From: Flavobacteriaceae bacterium
Lineage (GTDB): Bacteria; Bacteroidota; Bacteroidia; Flavobacteriales; Flavobacteriaceae
Reading direction: 5' to 3'
DNA length: 64,000 nucleotides
NCBI GenBank assembly: GCA_016764435.1
Contig: JAESRX010000008.1
Span: 30,954 to 94,953 of the forward strand
Made by a program: the position numbers and the translations under genes. Shown piece by piece: positions 7,850 to 17,391 of the stretch; position 1 is the first letter of the stretch, and each line of letters begins with the position of its first letter. Below the pieces are notes generated by a model. That model was not told the DNA's origin, made no database searches, and saw only the letters and a list, made by a program, of their open reading frames with translations.

Positions 7850-10800
7850 ATGAAAGTGTATTTTACTAGTTATTTAAACCTAATAAAAAGAGCTGTACTT
7901 CTCTTTTTATTACTACAAGTAGTTTTTTTAAATGGTGTTAGAGCGACTGACATTGATGTAGAAAACATCATTTCTGAGACTTATATTTATCAAGAGGATG
8001 AGGTGAAAGGGATTGTGACAGATGTTGATGGCATGCCATTAATAGGTGTTAATATTTTAGTGAAAGGAACTAAAATAGGAGCGATGTCTGATTTTGACGG
8101 GAATTTTATGCTGAATAGAGTGCCTGAGGATGCAATGTTGGTATTTACCTATATGGGCTATCATACAAAAACAATTTCTTTAAAAGGAAGAAAAATGCTA
8201 AGTGTAGTGTTAGAGGTAAATGTAGAACAGTTGCATGAAGTAGTTGTGGTTGGTTATGGAACTCAAAAGAAAAGTGATGTTACGGGGGCTATTAGCTCTG
8301 TTAGTATTGATGATTTTGAGAAATCAACTTCACCTTATGCAACACAAGCCTTACAAGGATTAGTTTCTGGTGTAAGTGTAATATCAAATACGGGGGCGCC
8401 AGGAGAAGGAGCTCAAATTAGAATCCGTGGAATCGGATCTATTTCCGGAGGGAATACTCCTTTATATATTGTGGATGGAGTACCTACCAAAAATGCCATG
8501 GATTATTTGTCTCCAATGGATATTGAAAATATTAGTGTATTAAAAGATGCTGCTTCTGCGGCTATTTATGGGTCTAGAGCTAATAATGGAGTGGTAATTA
8601 TTACGACTAAAAAAGGAAAAAAAGGAACTGCTTCTAGAATTACTTTTAGCTCTATCGTTGGAATACAAAACAGCAGTAGGTTAACAAAAATGGCAAATAC
8701 ACAACAGTACATTCAAGTGTATAACGAGGCTGTTGATAATGACAATGCAATGTTATCAAAAGATGAAGAGATTTTGTTTAGAAAAAAAATCACTCCAGAA
8801 TATGCGGAAACATTAGGGAATGTAAATCATTTAGATGAAATTTTCAGATCGGCTATGTTACATCAATATCACTTAGGCTATAGCGGGAGTTCTGAAAAAT
8901 CTACCTTTAATATCTCAGGAGGATATTTTGACCAAGAGGGAATTTTATTAGGGAGCTCATATACTAAAATTACAGGTAAGATAAGTGTAAGTACAGAACT
9001 TAAAGATTGGTTGACTACGGGAGTAAACTTAAATGTATACAAGGATGAAAACCATATTGTAGGTAGTTCGGGTGATGGATATGGAGGAAATGGAGGGAGT
9101 GCTGTTAGATATGCGTTCTTTAGAACTTCTGCCATACCAGTGTACGATGCCGAAGGTAACTATATGGATTTACCGGATTACCCTGGTTTCTTTGGGGATG
9201 GTTACAATCCTGTAGGCTTGTTAAATAACCAAGACAATGTCCGTGATAACCAAGGTATTTTTGGAGATGTGAATTTTAGAATAAAACTTTCAGATAAGTT
9301 TTCTTTTACTTCTACAATTGGATTGGATAGATCTAATTCTAAACAACGTAGATTTAATAAAATGTGGGGAAAAAATGATAGAATTAACGACCCAAATTCA
9401 TTAGTTGTTATTACAGGAGCAGTATCTAACTGGTCCGTGAGTAACGTTTTAAGTTATAATACGACGCTTAATGAAATACATAATATAACCGCATTACTAG
9501 GTGCAGAAACCATCGTTAATAAATCAGAGGCTGTGTATTCTACAGATCACGAATTCACGGATCAAAAAAGTTTATTGGTTAAATTAGGGAATGGTAAAGG
9601 AGTAAAAACCACCGATGAGAGTAGTAGTGAAAATAAATTGCAATCCTTTTTTGGACGTGTAAATTATAACTATAACGAAAAATATTTTGCGAGTGCATTA
9701 GTTAGACGGGATGGTTCATCACGATTTAAAGATGGAAACAGATGGGGTACTTTTTATTCTGCTTCTCTTGGTTGGAGAATTGATAAAGATTTTTTCCAAG
9801 ATAGTGATGTTATTAATAGCTGGATGTTCCGTTTAGGGTATGGTTCAGTTGGAGATCAGGAAATACCTAATTTTGCTTATTTAGAATTGATAGGGAAAGA
9901 TTTTAATTATCCTTTTGGAGAAAAGACTCAACAGGGAAGTGCTACCGTAGCTATGGGGAATTCAGATGTATTATGGGCAACAAGTAACCAGATAGATATA
10001 GGGACAGATATTAGTTTATTTAATGGGAAATTGAAGTTTATACTTGATTACTATAACAAAACAACAGAAAACATGTTATTGGAAATTTCTATACCATCTT
10101 CTGGAGGTTATGCGAAAGCGCCTATTTTTAATTCAGGGAAGGTTCAGAATAGTGGATTTGAATTTGAAGTAAATTACAATAATCGTATTTCTGATGATTT
10201 TAGCTATTCTGTAAAAGCAAATGCTGCCTTATTAAAAAACGAAGTATTAGAACTTGCTAATCCTATTTTAGGAGGCCGTATTGATAATGGAGTTTATGCT
10301 ACAAAAACAGAAGTTGGGCAGTCTATTGGAGCATTTTATTTATATGAAATGGATGGTATCTTTCAAAACGATATCGAAATAGTTACCAGTGCTTTTCAAG
10401 GTAATAATATTTTTCCCGGAGATGTCAAATACAAAGATATTAACAACGATGGTGTAATCAATGATTTAGATAGGAGCCATGTAGGAAGTCCTATTCCAGA
10501 TGTAACCTTTGGGTTTAATGTGGATTTAAATTATAAAAACTTTGATTTCTCTATGTTTTGGGCAGGAGCTGTTGGACAAGAATTGTACTATCAAATAGCA
10601 ACGGATACCGAAGGGTTTTACAGACCATTTAATATAACTAAGCGTTATTATGATGAGCGTTGGACAGGTGAAGGGACTAGTAATACTCAGCCACGAGCAT
10701 CCTGGAGTGCTAAATCTAATAATACAAAACCTTCTACTCGCTTTTTAGAAGATGGTTCATTTCTAAGGCTTAAAAATGTACAATTAGGCTATAATTTCCC

Positions 10801-11011
10801 AAGTAACCTTACCGAAAAATTGAATATGGAGAGGCTAAGGATCTATGCGACAGCATCCAATCTTTTAACATTTACTAAGTACCCTGGCTTGGATCCAGAA
10901 TTTTCTACAAGTGATAATTCAAAAAATGAAGGAGACTTGGCATCAGGTATTGACTGGGGGACATATCCTAATGCGGTATCTATTTCTCTAGGACTTCAAT
11001 TAACCTTTTAA
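7850..11011 (+). CDS. SusC-like TonB-dependent outer-membrane receptor
   Basis: The 1053-residue protein has a signal peptide (about 1-32) and a carboxypeptidase-regulatory-like beta-sandwich (about 53-120; VKGIVTDVDGMPLIGVNILV). The SusC-type plug follows, with GYGTQKKSDVTGAISSV from residue 135 and IRIRGIGS, then a 22-strand barrel ending in a C-terminal aromatic (LQLTF). The role is TonB-driven import of oligosaccharides across the outer membrane, with the SusD-like lid protein encoded 11 bp downstream. Length and domain order are normal for SusC and there is no STN domain, as expected when regulation is by HTCS rather than by anti-sigma signalling. Confidence 0.97.
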   Translation: MKVYFTSYLNLIKRAVLLFLLLQVVFLNGVRATDIDVENIISETYIYQEDEVKGIVTDVDGMPLIGVNILVKGTKIGAMSDFDGNFMLNRVPEDAMLVFTYMGYHTKTISLKGRKMLSVVLEVNVEQLHEVVVVGYGTQKKSDVTGAISSVSIDDFEKSTSPYATQALQGLVSGVSVISNTGAPGEGAQIRIRGIGSISGGNTPLYIVDGVPTKNAMDYLSPMDIENISVLKDAASAAIYGSRANNGVVIITTKKGKKGTASRITFSSIVGIQNSSRLTKMANTQQYIQVYNEAVDNDNAMLSKDEEILFRKKITPEYAETLGNVNHLDEIFRSAMLHQYHLGYSGSSEKSTFNISGGYFDQEGILLGSSYTKITGKISVSTELKDWLTTGVNLNVYKDENHIVGSSGDGYGGNGGSAVRYAFFRTSAIPVYDAEGNYMDLPDYPGFFGDGYNPVGLLNNQDNVRDNQGIFGDVNFRIKLSDKFSFTSTIGLDRSNSKQRRFNKMWGKNDRINDPNSLVVITGAVSNWSVSNVLSYNTTLNEIHNITALLGAETIVNKSEAVYSTDHEFTDQKSLLVKLGNGKGVKTTDESSSENKLQSFFGRVNYNYNEKYFASALVRRDGSSRFKDGNRWGTFYSASLGWRIDKDFFQDSDVINSWMFRLGYGSVGDQEIPNFAYLELIGKDFNYPFGEKTQQGSATVAMGNSDVLWATSNQIDIGTDISLFNGKLKFILDYYNKTTENMLLEISIPSSGGYAKAPIFNSGKVQNSGFEFEVNYNNRISDDFSYSVKANAALLKNEVLELANPILGGRIDNGVYATKTEVGQSIGAFYLYEMDGIFQNDIEIVTSAFQGNNIFPGDVKYKDINNDGVINDLDRSHVGSPIPDVTFGFNVDLNYKNFDFSMFWAGAVGQELYYQIATDTEGFYRPFNITKRYYDERWTGEGTSNTQPRASWSAKSNNTKPSTRFLEDGSFLRLKNVQLGYNFPSNLTEKLNMERLRIYATASNLLTFTKYPGLDPEFSTSDNSKNEGDLASGIDWGTYPNAVSISLGLQLTF

Positions 11012-11022
11012 TTTTTAATACT

Positions 11023-12504
11023 ATGAAATATACTTATAAAATTATAGTCCTATTTATAGTGCTAGTTATAGTGAGTAGCTGTAATGACTTTTTAGATACT
11101 GAATTGGAAGGAACTTACACCCCAGATACGTTTTATAAAACAGAAGAACATGCGCTAAAAGCGATCAATGCAACCTATCAGATTGCCTCTTTTAATTCAT
11201 CAAAAAATAACAGTTGGGTATTTGGAGATGTGGCTTCAGATGATACTGTAAAAGGAGGGGGTGGTGGAGATCAAAGTGATATTGGTTATATAAATGATTT
11301 CAATGTAAATCCAGATAATGGAGCCATTGAAACGTTTTGGAAACATTATTACGAAGGAATTTCCAGAGCAAATAAAGTGATTTATTACGTAGCAAAAATT
11401 GATATGGATCCAGAGTTAAGGAATCGTATCATTGGAGAAGCTAAATTTTTAAGAGCGTATTATTACTATCATTTAACAAATGTTTTTGGAAGTGTTCCCT
11501 TAAAGATTACTCCTGCGTTTACAGCCGAGGAATTAAATGTTCCCTTGGCTACAGTTACTGATATTTATGCTCAAATAGAACTTGATCTTTCAGAAGCTAA
11601 AGAGGTTTTACCTGTAAGTTATAAAACCCCTGAAAAGGGACGTGTCACAAACGCAGCCGCTTTAGGATTGCTTTCTAAAGTGTATTTATTCCAAGAGAAA
11701 TGGCAATTAGCACTAGAAGCAACAGAGGAAATAGAAGGGCAAGGGTACAAATTAATGGATTTGTATACACAGAATTTTGATGTGTTTAATAAAAACAATA
11801 AAGAAGCCATTTTTGAGATTCAACATCTTACAGGTCAGGTTCCGTTTTCAGGAAGTTATTTAAGTCAGTATTTTTCTCCTGTTAAGGTAAATGGGTATTT
11901 CTTTAATGCTCCAACAGAAAGTTTTGTAAATGAGTTTGAAGTTGTTTCGGAAGGAGTTGTAGATCCTCGTTTGGATTATTCGGTAGGTCGTGAAGGTACA
12001 TTATGGGTGGATGGAAAAGAGTTTTCTCCTACTTGGTCTCCTGCAACTGGATATTTGAGTAAAAAACATGCACAGTCTTCCGAGGATAACTCAATAGGAG
12101 ATGGTGATTTGAATTACACTTTTATGCGTTATGCAGAGGTGTTATTAATTAAAGCAGAAGCCTTGAATGAGTTGTCTAGAGGGAATGAAGCTGTAGCGTT
12201 TATAAATGCTCTTAGAAAAAGAGCCAGAGAAAGTTATTTATACGATGTTAATTTAACAGGGTTTGGGACCGTTCCAAATGGTTTGTTACCAGACATAACG
12301 TATACAAGTCAATCACAGATGAAAAAGGTAATTAGACATGAAAGAAGAGTGGAACTAGGATTAGAATTTCATCGTTTTTATGATGTGATGAGGTATGGAG
12401 CCACCTACGCAGAGGAAGTGTTAAGTGACACTCAATTTATTTTTGAAAATAACAGGTATTTTCCAATACCTCAAAGTGAAAGAGATACAAACACAAAAAT
12501 TTAA
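11023..12504 (+). CDS. SusD/RagB-like surface glycan-binding lipoprotein
   Basis: This is a 493-residue lipoprotein whose signal ends at Cys20 (VIVSSCNDF). The SusD hallmarks are present: FLDTELEGTYTPDTFY after the lipobox, TPR-like helices with FLRAYYYYHL near residues 146-155, and a C-terminal RHERRVELGLEFHRFYDVMRYG segment typical of RagB/SusD. It forms the lid of the SusC transporter and binds the glycan at the cell surface. It follows susC by 11 bp, in the same operon. Confidence 0.97.
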   Translation: MKYTYKIIVLFIVLVIVSSCNDFLDTELEGTYTPDTFYKTEEHALKAINATYQIASFNSSKNNSWVFGDVASDDTVKGGGGGDQSDIGYINDFNVNPDNGAIETFWKHYYEGISRANKVIYYVAKIDMDPELRNRIIGEAKFLRAYYYYHLTNVFGSVPLKITPAFTAEELNVPLATVTDIYAQIELDLSEAKEVLPVSYKTPEKGRVTNAAALGLLSKVYLFQEKWQLALEATEEIEGQGYKLMDLYTQNFDVFNKNNKEAIFEIQHLTGQVPFSGSYLSQYFSPVKVNGYFFNAPTESFVNEFEVVSEGVVDPRLDYSVGREGTLWVDGKEFSPTWSPATGYLSKKHAQSSEDNSIGDGDLNYTFMRYAEVLLIKAEALNELSRGNEAVAFINALRKRARESYLYDVNLTGFGTVPNGLLPDITYTSQSQMKKVIRHERRVELGLEFHRFYDVMRYGATYAEEVLSDTQFIFENNRYFPIPQSERDTNTKI

Positions 12505-12530
12505 TTTAACTTAACTTAAGAATAATAATT

Positions 12531-13595
12531 ATGAAGATTACTAAATTTATGAAAGCAAAAGTACTTGTATTATCCATGATAATGGCAAGTGTTTCACTTC
12601 TACAAAGTTGTGGAGGTGATGACGATGAGGATAGTCCAGTTCAGGTTGATACTACAGAGTTAATAGCGGTAATTAGTACTGCTAATACCACTATTGGTGC
12701 TGCAGTAGAAGGTCTGGATGAGGGGCAATATATGAATGGCTCAAAAGCTATTTTACAGAAAAAAATTGATTTAGCACAAACGGTATTAGACGATGATACT
12801 TTTTCTCAAGGAGCTGTTGATAATACGGTTATTGCAATTAATAATGCCTTAATAGTTTTTGAAAAAAGTAAAAATATACCAATTGATCCTAATGACTTAG
12901 TAGGGTATTGGAAATTTAGTGCAAGTACAGGGACTTCAGTGCAGGACTTTTCTGGAAATGAATTTACTGGAACTTTCGGTAATGAAGCAGGATTTGGTGA
13001 AGGAACTCCACAATGGTCAGAAGATAGACATGGAGACGCTAACAATGCCATTTCTTTTGATAATGGAGCTAAAATTACAGTGCCATATAACACGGTTTTA
13101 AATCCAGGAGTTATGTCTATATCTGTATGGGTAAAAGCAGATGTAATTAAAGGAAATAACCGTTTTATTGGATTGCATTCTTGGAATGGATATAAATTCC
13201 AGTTACAAGATGCTAATAAAGCATTCTTTACAAGTGCAACTACAGAAGGTGTTTTTGATAAAGATACGAACCCAGAATTAGACTTAAATACTTGGTACCA
13301 CTTAACAGTTACTGTTGGAGATGGGAAAACCACTTTCTTTATTAATGGTGTTCAAAGTCAGGTTTGGGAAGATACTCCTGGAACTTTTGTAAAAGTGGAA
13401 GGACATGATTTAGTATTTGGTGTTGGATCTAGTAAATATGCTGCAACGGATGCTAATTATGATGATGATAAAATTATTCCTTTAGCTTGGGGTGGATATT
13501 TCCAAGGAGCTTTAGATGATATTAGAATCTACAAAACCGTGTTAACTGCTTCACAAGTTAAAGGTCTTTATTATGCAGAAAAAGTACAGGATTAA
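12531..13595 (+). CDS. Surface lipoprotein with FIVAR-like helical segment and LamG/concanavalin-like domain
   Basis: The 354-residue lipoprotein has its acylation site at Cys27, followed by an acidic stretch (GGDDDEDSP) like the surface-export signal of Bacteroidota lipoproteins. Residues about 40-115 form a helical, FIVAR-like unit (INNALIVFEKSKN). From about residue 122 there is a LamG/concanavalin-type beta-sandwich, with VGYWKFS, ISFDNGAKITVP, SISVWVKAD, WYHLTVTVGDGKTTFFING and ALDDIRIY. No hydrolase residues are apparent. Its position after susD suggests a SusE/SGBP-type glycan-binding role. A terminator-like hairpin follows, so this is probably the last gene of the highly expressed susCD part of the operon. 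Confidence 0.85.
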   Translation: MKITKFMKAKVLVLSMIMASVSLLQSCGGDDDEDSPVQVDTTELIAVISTANTTIGAAVEGLDEGQYMNGSKAILQKKIDLAQTVLDDDTFSQGAVDNTVIAINNALIVFEKSKNIPIDPNDLVGYWKFSASTGTSVQDFSGNEFTGTFGNEAGFGEGTPQWSEDRHGDANNAISFDNGAKITVPYNTVLNPGVMSISVWVKADVIKGNNRFIGLHSWNGYKFQLQDANKAFFTSATTEGVFDKDTNPELDLNTWYHLTVTVGDGKTTFFINGVQSQVWEDTPGTFVKVEGHDLVFGVGSSKYAATDANYDDDKIIPLAWGGYFQGALDDIRIYKTVLTASQVKGLYYAEKVQD

Positions 13596-13620
13596 GTTGC
13601 TGTAATACATTTTTTATAAA

Positions 13621-13653
13621 AGTAGAGAAGTGAGTACTTTTCACTTCTCTACT
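13621..13653 (+). terminator. Intra-PUL terminator or attenuator hairpin
   Basis: Perfect 13-bp arms (AGTAGAGAAGTGA, 13621-13633, against 13641-13653) enclose a 7-base loop, followed by a moderate T-run (TATTT). It separates susC-susD-LamG from the enzyme genes and would lower their expression relative to the uptake proteins. Confidence 0.75.
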
Positions 13654-13727
13654 TATTTAAATTACAATGGTTTTATTATTATTTCATAAAACAAAAACCT
13701 TTTTTAATACTTATTGATTAAAAGAAT

Positions 13728-15011
13728 ATGACTGTATTTAATAATAAATGGAGAAGGAACAGTATTGGCATTATCTTGCTACTTACTGTGTTTATATCCT
13801 GTAGTGATTCAGACAATGATGCATTATTACCTATGCAAAATTCAACGGTCAACTTCAACCATTTTAATTACCTATATCAAGATTTTAGCCTTAATGGAGT
13901 AGCTGTAGGTGTGGTTAATATTTACAGTGAATATCCAAATTACAATTATGCAATTGAGCCAAACGAAGGTTTTACTTGTGTAGATGATGTGGCCAGAGCC
14001 ATTGTGTTATTAACGGGAAGGTTAGAGGGTTTAGAGAATCCCAACCCAACTTTAGATAAAATTAAGAAACTAACGGAGTTTGTATTGCAAATGCAACATG
14101 AAAATGGGTATTTCAATAATTTCGTATGGAGAAATGGTAGTATAAATACCACGTATAAAACTTCTGTAGCAAATTTAAATTGGTGGTCTTTAAGAGCCTT
14201 ATGGTCCTTGGAAACTGTACTCCCAGTTTTTGAATCTGATACAGCTATGGAAATACGTATTAAAAATTCAATAGATAAAGTAGTTGCTAATATTGTAGGA
14301 GAACTTCCTAGTAATAACTCCGAAAAAACAGTCGTAAACGGAGTGGAATTGCCTACGTGGCTTCCACAGCAATACGCATCAGATCAGGCATCACTTTTAA
14401 TGCTTGGTTTATTAAAAAATTACAGAAGAAACACTTCTGAAAACGTGAAACTTTTAATTGAAAGTTTGGCAGATGGAATTATGCTAACTCAAAAAGGAGG
14501 AAAGGGAACCTATCCTAATGGTGCTTTTATGAGTTGGGCTAATTTATGGCATGCATGGGGAAACAATCAATCCTATGCTTTGTTACTTGTAGGAGAGTAT
14601 TTTAATAATCAAACCTATATAGATAGTGCTTTGAAAGAGGTAGATAATTTGTACCCTTTGTTATTGAAAAATGGATTTATGGAAGCTTTTTATATTCAAA
14701 AAAGCGGTTCAGTATTTATAGAAAAAGAACGCAAACAATTCCCTCAAATAGCCTATGGTTTAAGACCTATGGTGTTTGCAACTTATAAGGCTTACGATAT
14801 AACTGGAGAGTCTAAATATTTAGATTTAGCAACAAATTTAAGCGCTTGGTTATATGGTGAAAACGATGCCTATACAAGTATCTATAATCCGGAAAGTGGA
14901 ATTTGCTTTGATGGTATTGTAGGGACTGGTGAGGTAAATAGAAACTCAGGAGCCGAATCAACTATCGAAAGTTTATTTATCCTGCAACATATAGAAAATA
15001 GAACAAACTAA
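13728..15011 (+). CDS. PUL lipoprotein, probable (alpha/alpha)-barrel enzyme of unassigned family
   Basis: This 427-residue lipoprotein has its lipobox Cys at position 25 (VFISCSDSDNDA), with acidic residues following as in surface-exposed lipoproteins. The body is helix-rich, with repeating units that end in small and aromatic residues: FTCVDDVARAIVLL, NLNWWSLRALWSLE, LMLGLLKNY, MSWANLWHAWGNNQSYALLLVG. This is the pattern of an (alpha/alpha)6 toroid, as found in many glycosidases, lyases and epimerases. Asp pairs (CVDD) and a late Glu (NSGAESTIESLF) could be catalytic, but I cannot assign a CAZy family. It stands between the uptake genes and the cytoplasmic GH130, so it probably acts on the polymer or oligosaccharide outside the cytoplasm. 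Confidence 0.6.
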   Translation: MTVFNNKWRRNSIGIILLLTVFISCSDSDNDALLPMQNSTVNFNHFNYLYQDFSLNGVAVGVVNIYSEYPNYNYAIEPNEGFTCVDDVARAIVLLTGRLEGLENPNPTLDKIKKLTEFVLQMQHENGYFNNFVWRNGSINTTYKTSVANLNWWSLRALWSLETVLPVFESDTAMEIRIKNSIDKVVANIVGELPSNNSEKTVVNGVELPTWLPQQYASDQASLLMLGLLKNYRRNTSENVKLLIESLADGIMLTQKGGKGTYPNGAFMSWANLWHAWGNNQSYALLLVGEYFNNQTYIDSALKEVDNLYPLLLKNGFMEAFYIQKSGSVFIEKERKQFPQIAYGLRPMVFATYKAYDITGESKYLDLATNLSAWLYGENDAYTSIYNPESGICFDGIVGTGEVNRNSGAESTIESLFILQHIENRTN

Positions 15012-15047
15012 TACGCTTTTTACAAGCGAATAATAAGATATAATCAC

Positions 15048-16097
15048 ATGACAAATACATTAAATCGACACAAAAATAACCCATTGTTGTCTCCCAAAGA
15101 TTTAAACGCTAGTGATCATAACATGATCATAGAATGCTTACTAAATCCTGGCGTTTTTGAATACCAAGGAAAAACAGGACTATTGGTTCGTGTGGCAGAA
15201 CGTACTGTACAGAGCGAAGGAAAATTATCAGTCCCTATATATGATGCTAAAGGAACGGTTAAAATTATCGATTTTAAATTGGATGATCCTAAATTAAATG
15301 CCGATGATTCTAGAGTTATTAATTATGATGGAACAGATTACTTAACCACTATTTCTCATTTACGATTATTATGGAGTAGTGATGGTGTTCACTTTTCTGA
15401 AGAAGATGGATATCCTTCCTTATTTGGTGAAGGGGAATATGAAGCATATGGAATAGAAGATTGTAGAGTAGTCAATATTGAAGGCACCTATTATTTAACC
15501 TATACCATGGTGTCTGCTAATGGTGTTGGAGTAGGACTTAGAACCACTAAGGACTGGGTGAATTTTGAAAAGAAAGGAATGATACTAAGTCCTCATAATA
15601 AGGATTGTGCCATTTTTGAAGAAAAAATAAACGGAAAATTTTATGCCTTACATCGTCCAAGTAGTCCTGAATTAGGAGGGAACTACATGTGGATTGCAGA
15701 ATCTCCAGATGCGGTGCATTGGGGGAATCATAAATGTATTGCTAAAACTAGGGCAGGTAAATTTGATAGTAATCGTTTAGGAGCAGGAGCGGCACCTATA
15801 AAAACAGACCAAGGATGGTTGGAGATTTATCACGGAGCAACCGAAGAAAATAGATACTGCTTAGGATTAATACTCTTGGATTTAAATGATCCGACTAAAG
15901 TAATTGCACGGTCAGAAACGCCTATAATGGAACCCTTAACTCCCTACGAAAAAACTGGTTTTTTTGGAGAAGTAATTTTCACAAATGGACATATTGTAAC
16001 TGGGGATGAGGTGAAGTTGTATTACGGAGCAGCCGACGAAATAGTCGGATTGGCAACGTTTTCTATTAAAGAATTATTAAAAACACTTGAGAAGTAA
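15048..16097 (+). CDS. Glycoside hydrolase family 130 (beta-mannoside phosphorylase/mannosidase type)
   Basis: The 349-residue five-bladed beta-propeller has the GH130 hallmarks. The catalytic-acid motif GIEDCRV carries Asp138 (usually GxEDPR in the family). Other landmarks are NKDCAIFEEKINGKFYALHRP, GAGAAPIKTDQGWLEIYHGA, LGLILLDLNDPTKVIAR and LYYGAADEIVGLA. GH130 members phosphorolyse or hydrolyse beta-1,2- or beta-1,4-mannosides. It has no signal peptide, so it acts in the cytoplasm on imported product. The Cys in place of Pro after Asp138, and HRP where several phosphorylases have HRR, leave open whether it is a phosphorylase or a hydrolase. The next gene overlaps it by one base (TAATG), which shows coupling to the permease. 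Confidence 0.92.
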   Translation: MTNTLNRHKNNPLLSPKDLNASDHNMIIECLLNPGVFEYQGKTGLLVRVAERTVQSEGKLSVPIYDAKGTVKIIDFKLDDPKLNADDSRVINYDGTDYLTTISHLRLLWSSDGVHFSEEDGYPSLFGEGEYEAYGIEDCRVVNIEGTYYLTYTMVSANGVGVGLRTTKDWVNFEKKGMILSPHNKDCAIFEEKINGKFYALHRPSSPELGGNYMWIAESPDAVHWGNHKCIAKTRAGKFDSNRLGAGAAPIKTDQGWLEIYHGATEENRYCLGLILLDLNDPTKVIARSETPIMEPLTPYEKTGFFGEVIFTNGHIVTGDEVKLYYGAADEIVGLATFSIKELLKTLEK

Positions 16098-17356
16098 TGG
16101 ATATACTAGAAAAAACAGGACTCAATAAGTTCTCTAAAAACGCTAAAATTCTAATTCTTACAAATGTTATTTATGCATTTGTATTGCCCGTAATTGATAT
16201 TTTTGTGGCCGCCTACATTATGCGTAATTCCAATGATCCGTCTAAAGTGATGTTGTATCAATTGGCTATATATACAGGGATTCCCATTACTTTTTATATC
16301 AATGGATATTTATTAAATAAAGTTGATGTAAAGAAATTATTCTCATTAGGAATGATTTTGAGCGGTATTTCCATGGTCTATATGATGTCTTTACCAGAAA
16401 TAACATATCTAGGGTTGATTTCCGCAGGATTAATTATGGGGATGTCTTTTGGATTCTATTGGGCAAATAGAGACTATTTAGTGTTGGCAACGACCAAAGA
16501 TAGTACTCGAAATTTTTATTATGGCTTAGAAACATTTTTCTATACCATAATTGCATCCATAGTACCGCTAATTATTGGTTGGTACTTGGTAATGGGCAAC
16601 GACGCCTCTACGGAAAGTATCAATGCCAGTTACAGGGTAGTTACGGGAGTGGTGTTTTTAATTACAATAATTGCTTCTATTGTTTTTCATTTTGGAAACT
16701 ATCCAAAACCTAAAGGTGAAAAGTTTATGTATTTTAAATTTCATTCTTTATGGAAAAAAATGTTGCAACTCGCCTTGTTAAAAGGGTTGGCTCAAGGGTT
16801 TATTGTAACGGCTCCAGCCATGTTAATGATGAAGTTTTTTAGTTCTGAAGGTGCTTTAGGAACCGCACAGTCTATAGGTGCTTTAGTTGCAGCTGTGATT
16901 ATGCTACTATTAGGGAAGTACTCAAAACCGAAACATCGGATGGTTATTTTTAGTACAGGATTGATATTGTTCTTTTTAGCATCGTTATTTAATGGATTGA
17001 TGTTCGATAAAACGGGTGTTATTATCTTTATGTTCTTATTATTAATCGCACGTCCGATTCTTGATATTGCCTATTTTCCAATTCAATTAAAAGTGATAGA
17101 TTTATTATCGGAATATGAGAATAGAAACGAATTTTCTTATATTTTAAATCATGAGTTTGGTTTATTCGTAGGTAGGTTCTTAGGTGCAGGAACATTTTTA
17201 GCCTTAGCCTACTTTTCCGATGCGGACATCGCCTTGCGTTATGCATTACTAATCATTGGAGTATTGCAATTAATATCCATTGTAATTACTAAGCAATTAT
17301 TAAAGAAACAAGGTGTATTAGAAAATGAGATTTCGAAGGCTAAAAAACAAGAATAA
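16097..17356 (+). CDS. MFS transporter of the PUL (putative oligosaccharide permease)
   Basis: This 419-residue inner-membrane protein has about 12 predicted helices, two six-helix halves and a cytoplasmic loop near residues 205-215. Its start codon overlaps the GH130 stop codon. Operon position predicts import of the disaccharide or small oligosaccharide that GH130 then cleaves. The GMSFGFYWANRDYLVLATT stretch on the fourth or fifth helix is characteristic of this MFS subgroup, which I know only as PUL-associated. Substrate is inferred from context alone. Confidence 0.85.
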   Translation: MDILEKTGLNKFSKNAKILILTNVIYAFVLPVIDIFVAAYIMRNSNDPSKVMLYQLAIYTGIPITFYINGYLLNKVDVKKLFSLGMILSGISMVYMMSLPEITYLGLISAGLIMGMSFGFYWANRDYLVLATTKDSTRNFYYGLETFFYTIIASIVPLIIGWYLVMGNDASTESINASYRVVTGVVFLITIIASIVFHFGNYPKPKGEKFMYFKFHSLWKKMLQLALLKGLAQGFIVTAPAMLMMKFFSSEGALGTAQSIGALVAAVIMLLLGKYSKPKHRMVIFSTGLILFFLASLFNGLMFDKTGVIIFMFLLLIARPILDIAYFPIQLKVIDLLSEYENRNEFSYILNHEFGLFVGRFLGAGTFLALAYFSDADIALRYALLIIGVLQLISIVITKQLLKKQGVLENEISKAKKQE

Positions 17357-17359
17357 TTA

Positions 17360-17378
17360 ATGAGGTGTAAAACCTCAT
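17360..17378 (+). promoter_or_regulatory. Short hairpin in front of the 579-residue lipoprotein gene
   Basis: Perfect 7-bp arms (ATGAGGT and ACCTCAT) with a 5-base loop, ending 13 bases before the ATG at 17392. There is no T-run, so it is not a convincing terminator. It may affect mRNA processing or translation of the next gene. Confidence 0.4.
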
Positions 17379-17391
17379 AAAAAATATAAAA

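Noticed and set aside
12806..13333. 175-codon leftward frame inside the LamG lipoprotein gene
   Set aside because: It is the antisense of a well-supported gene, lacks a start context and resembles no protein.
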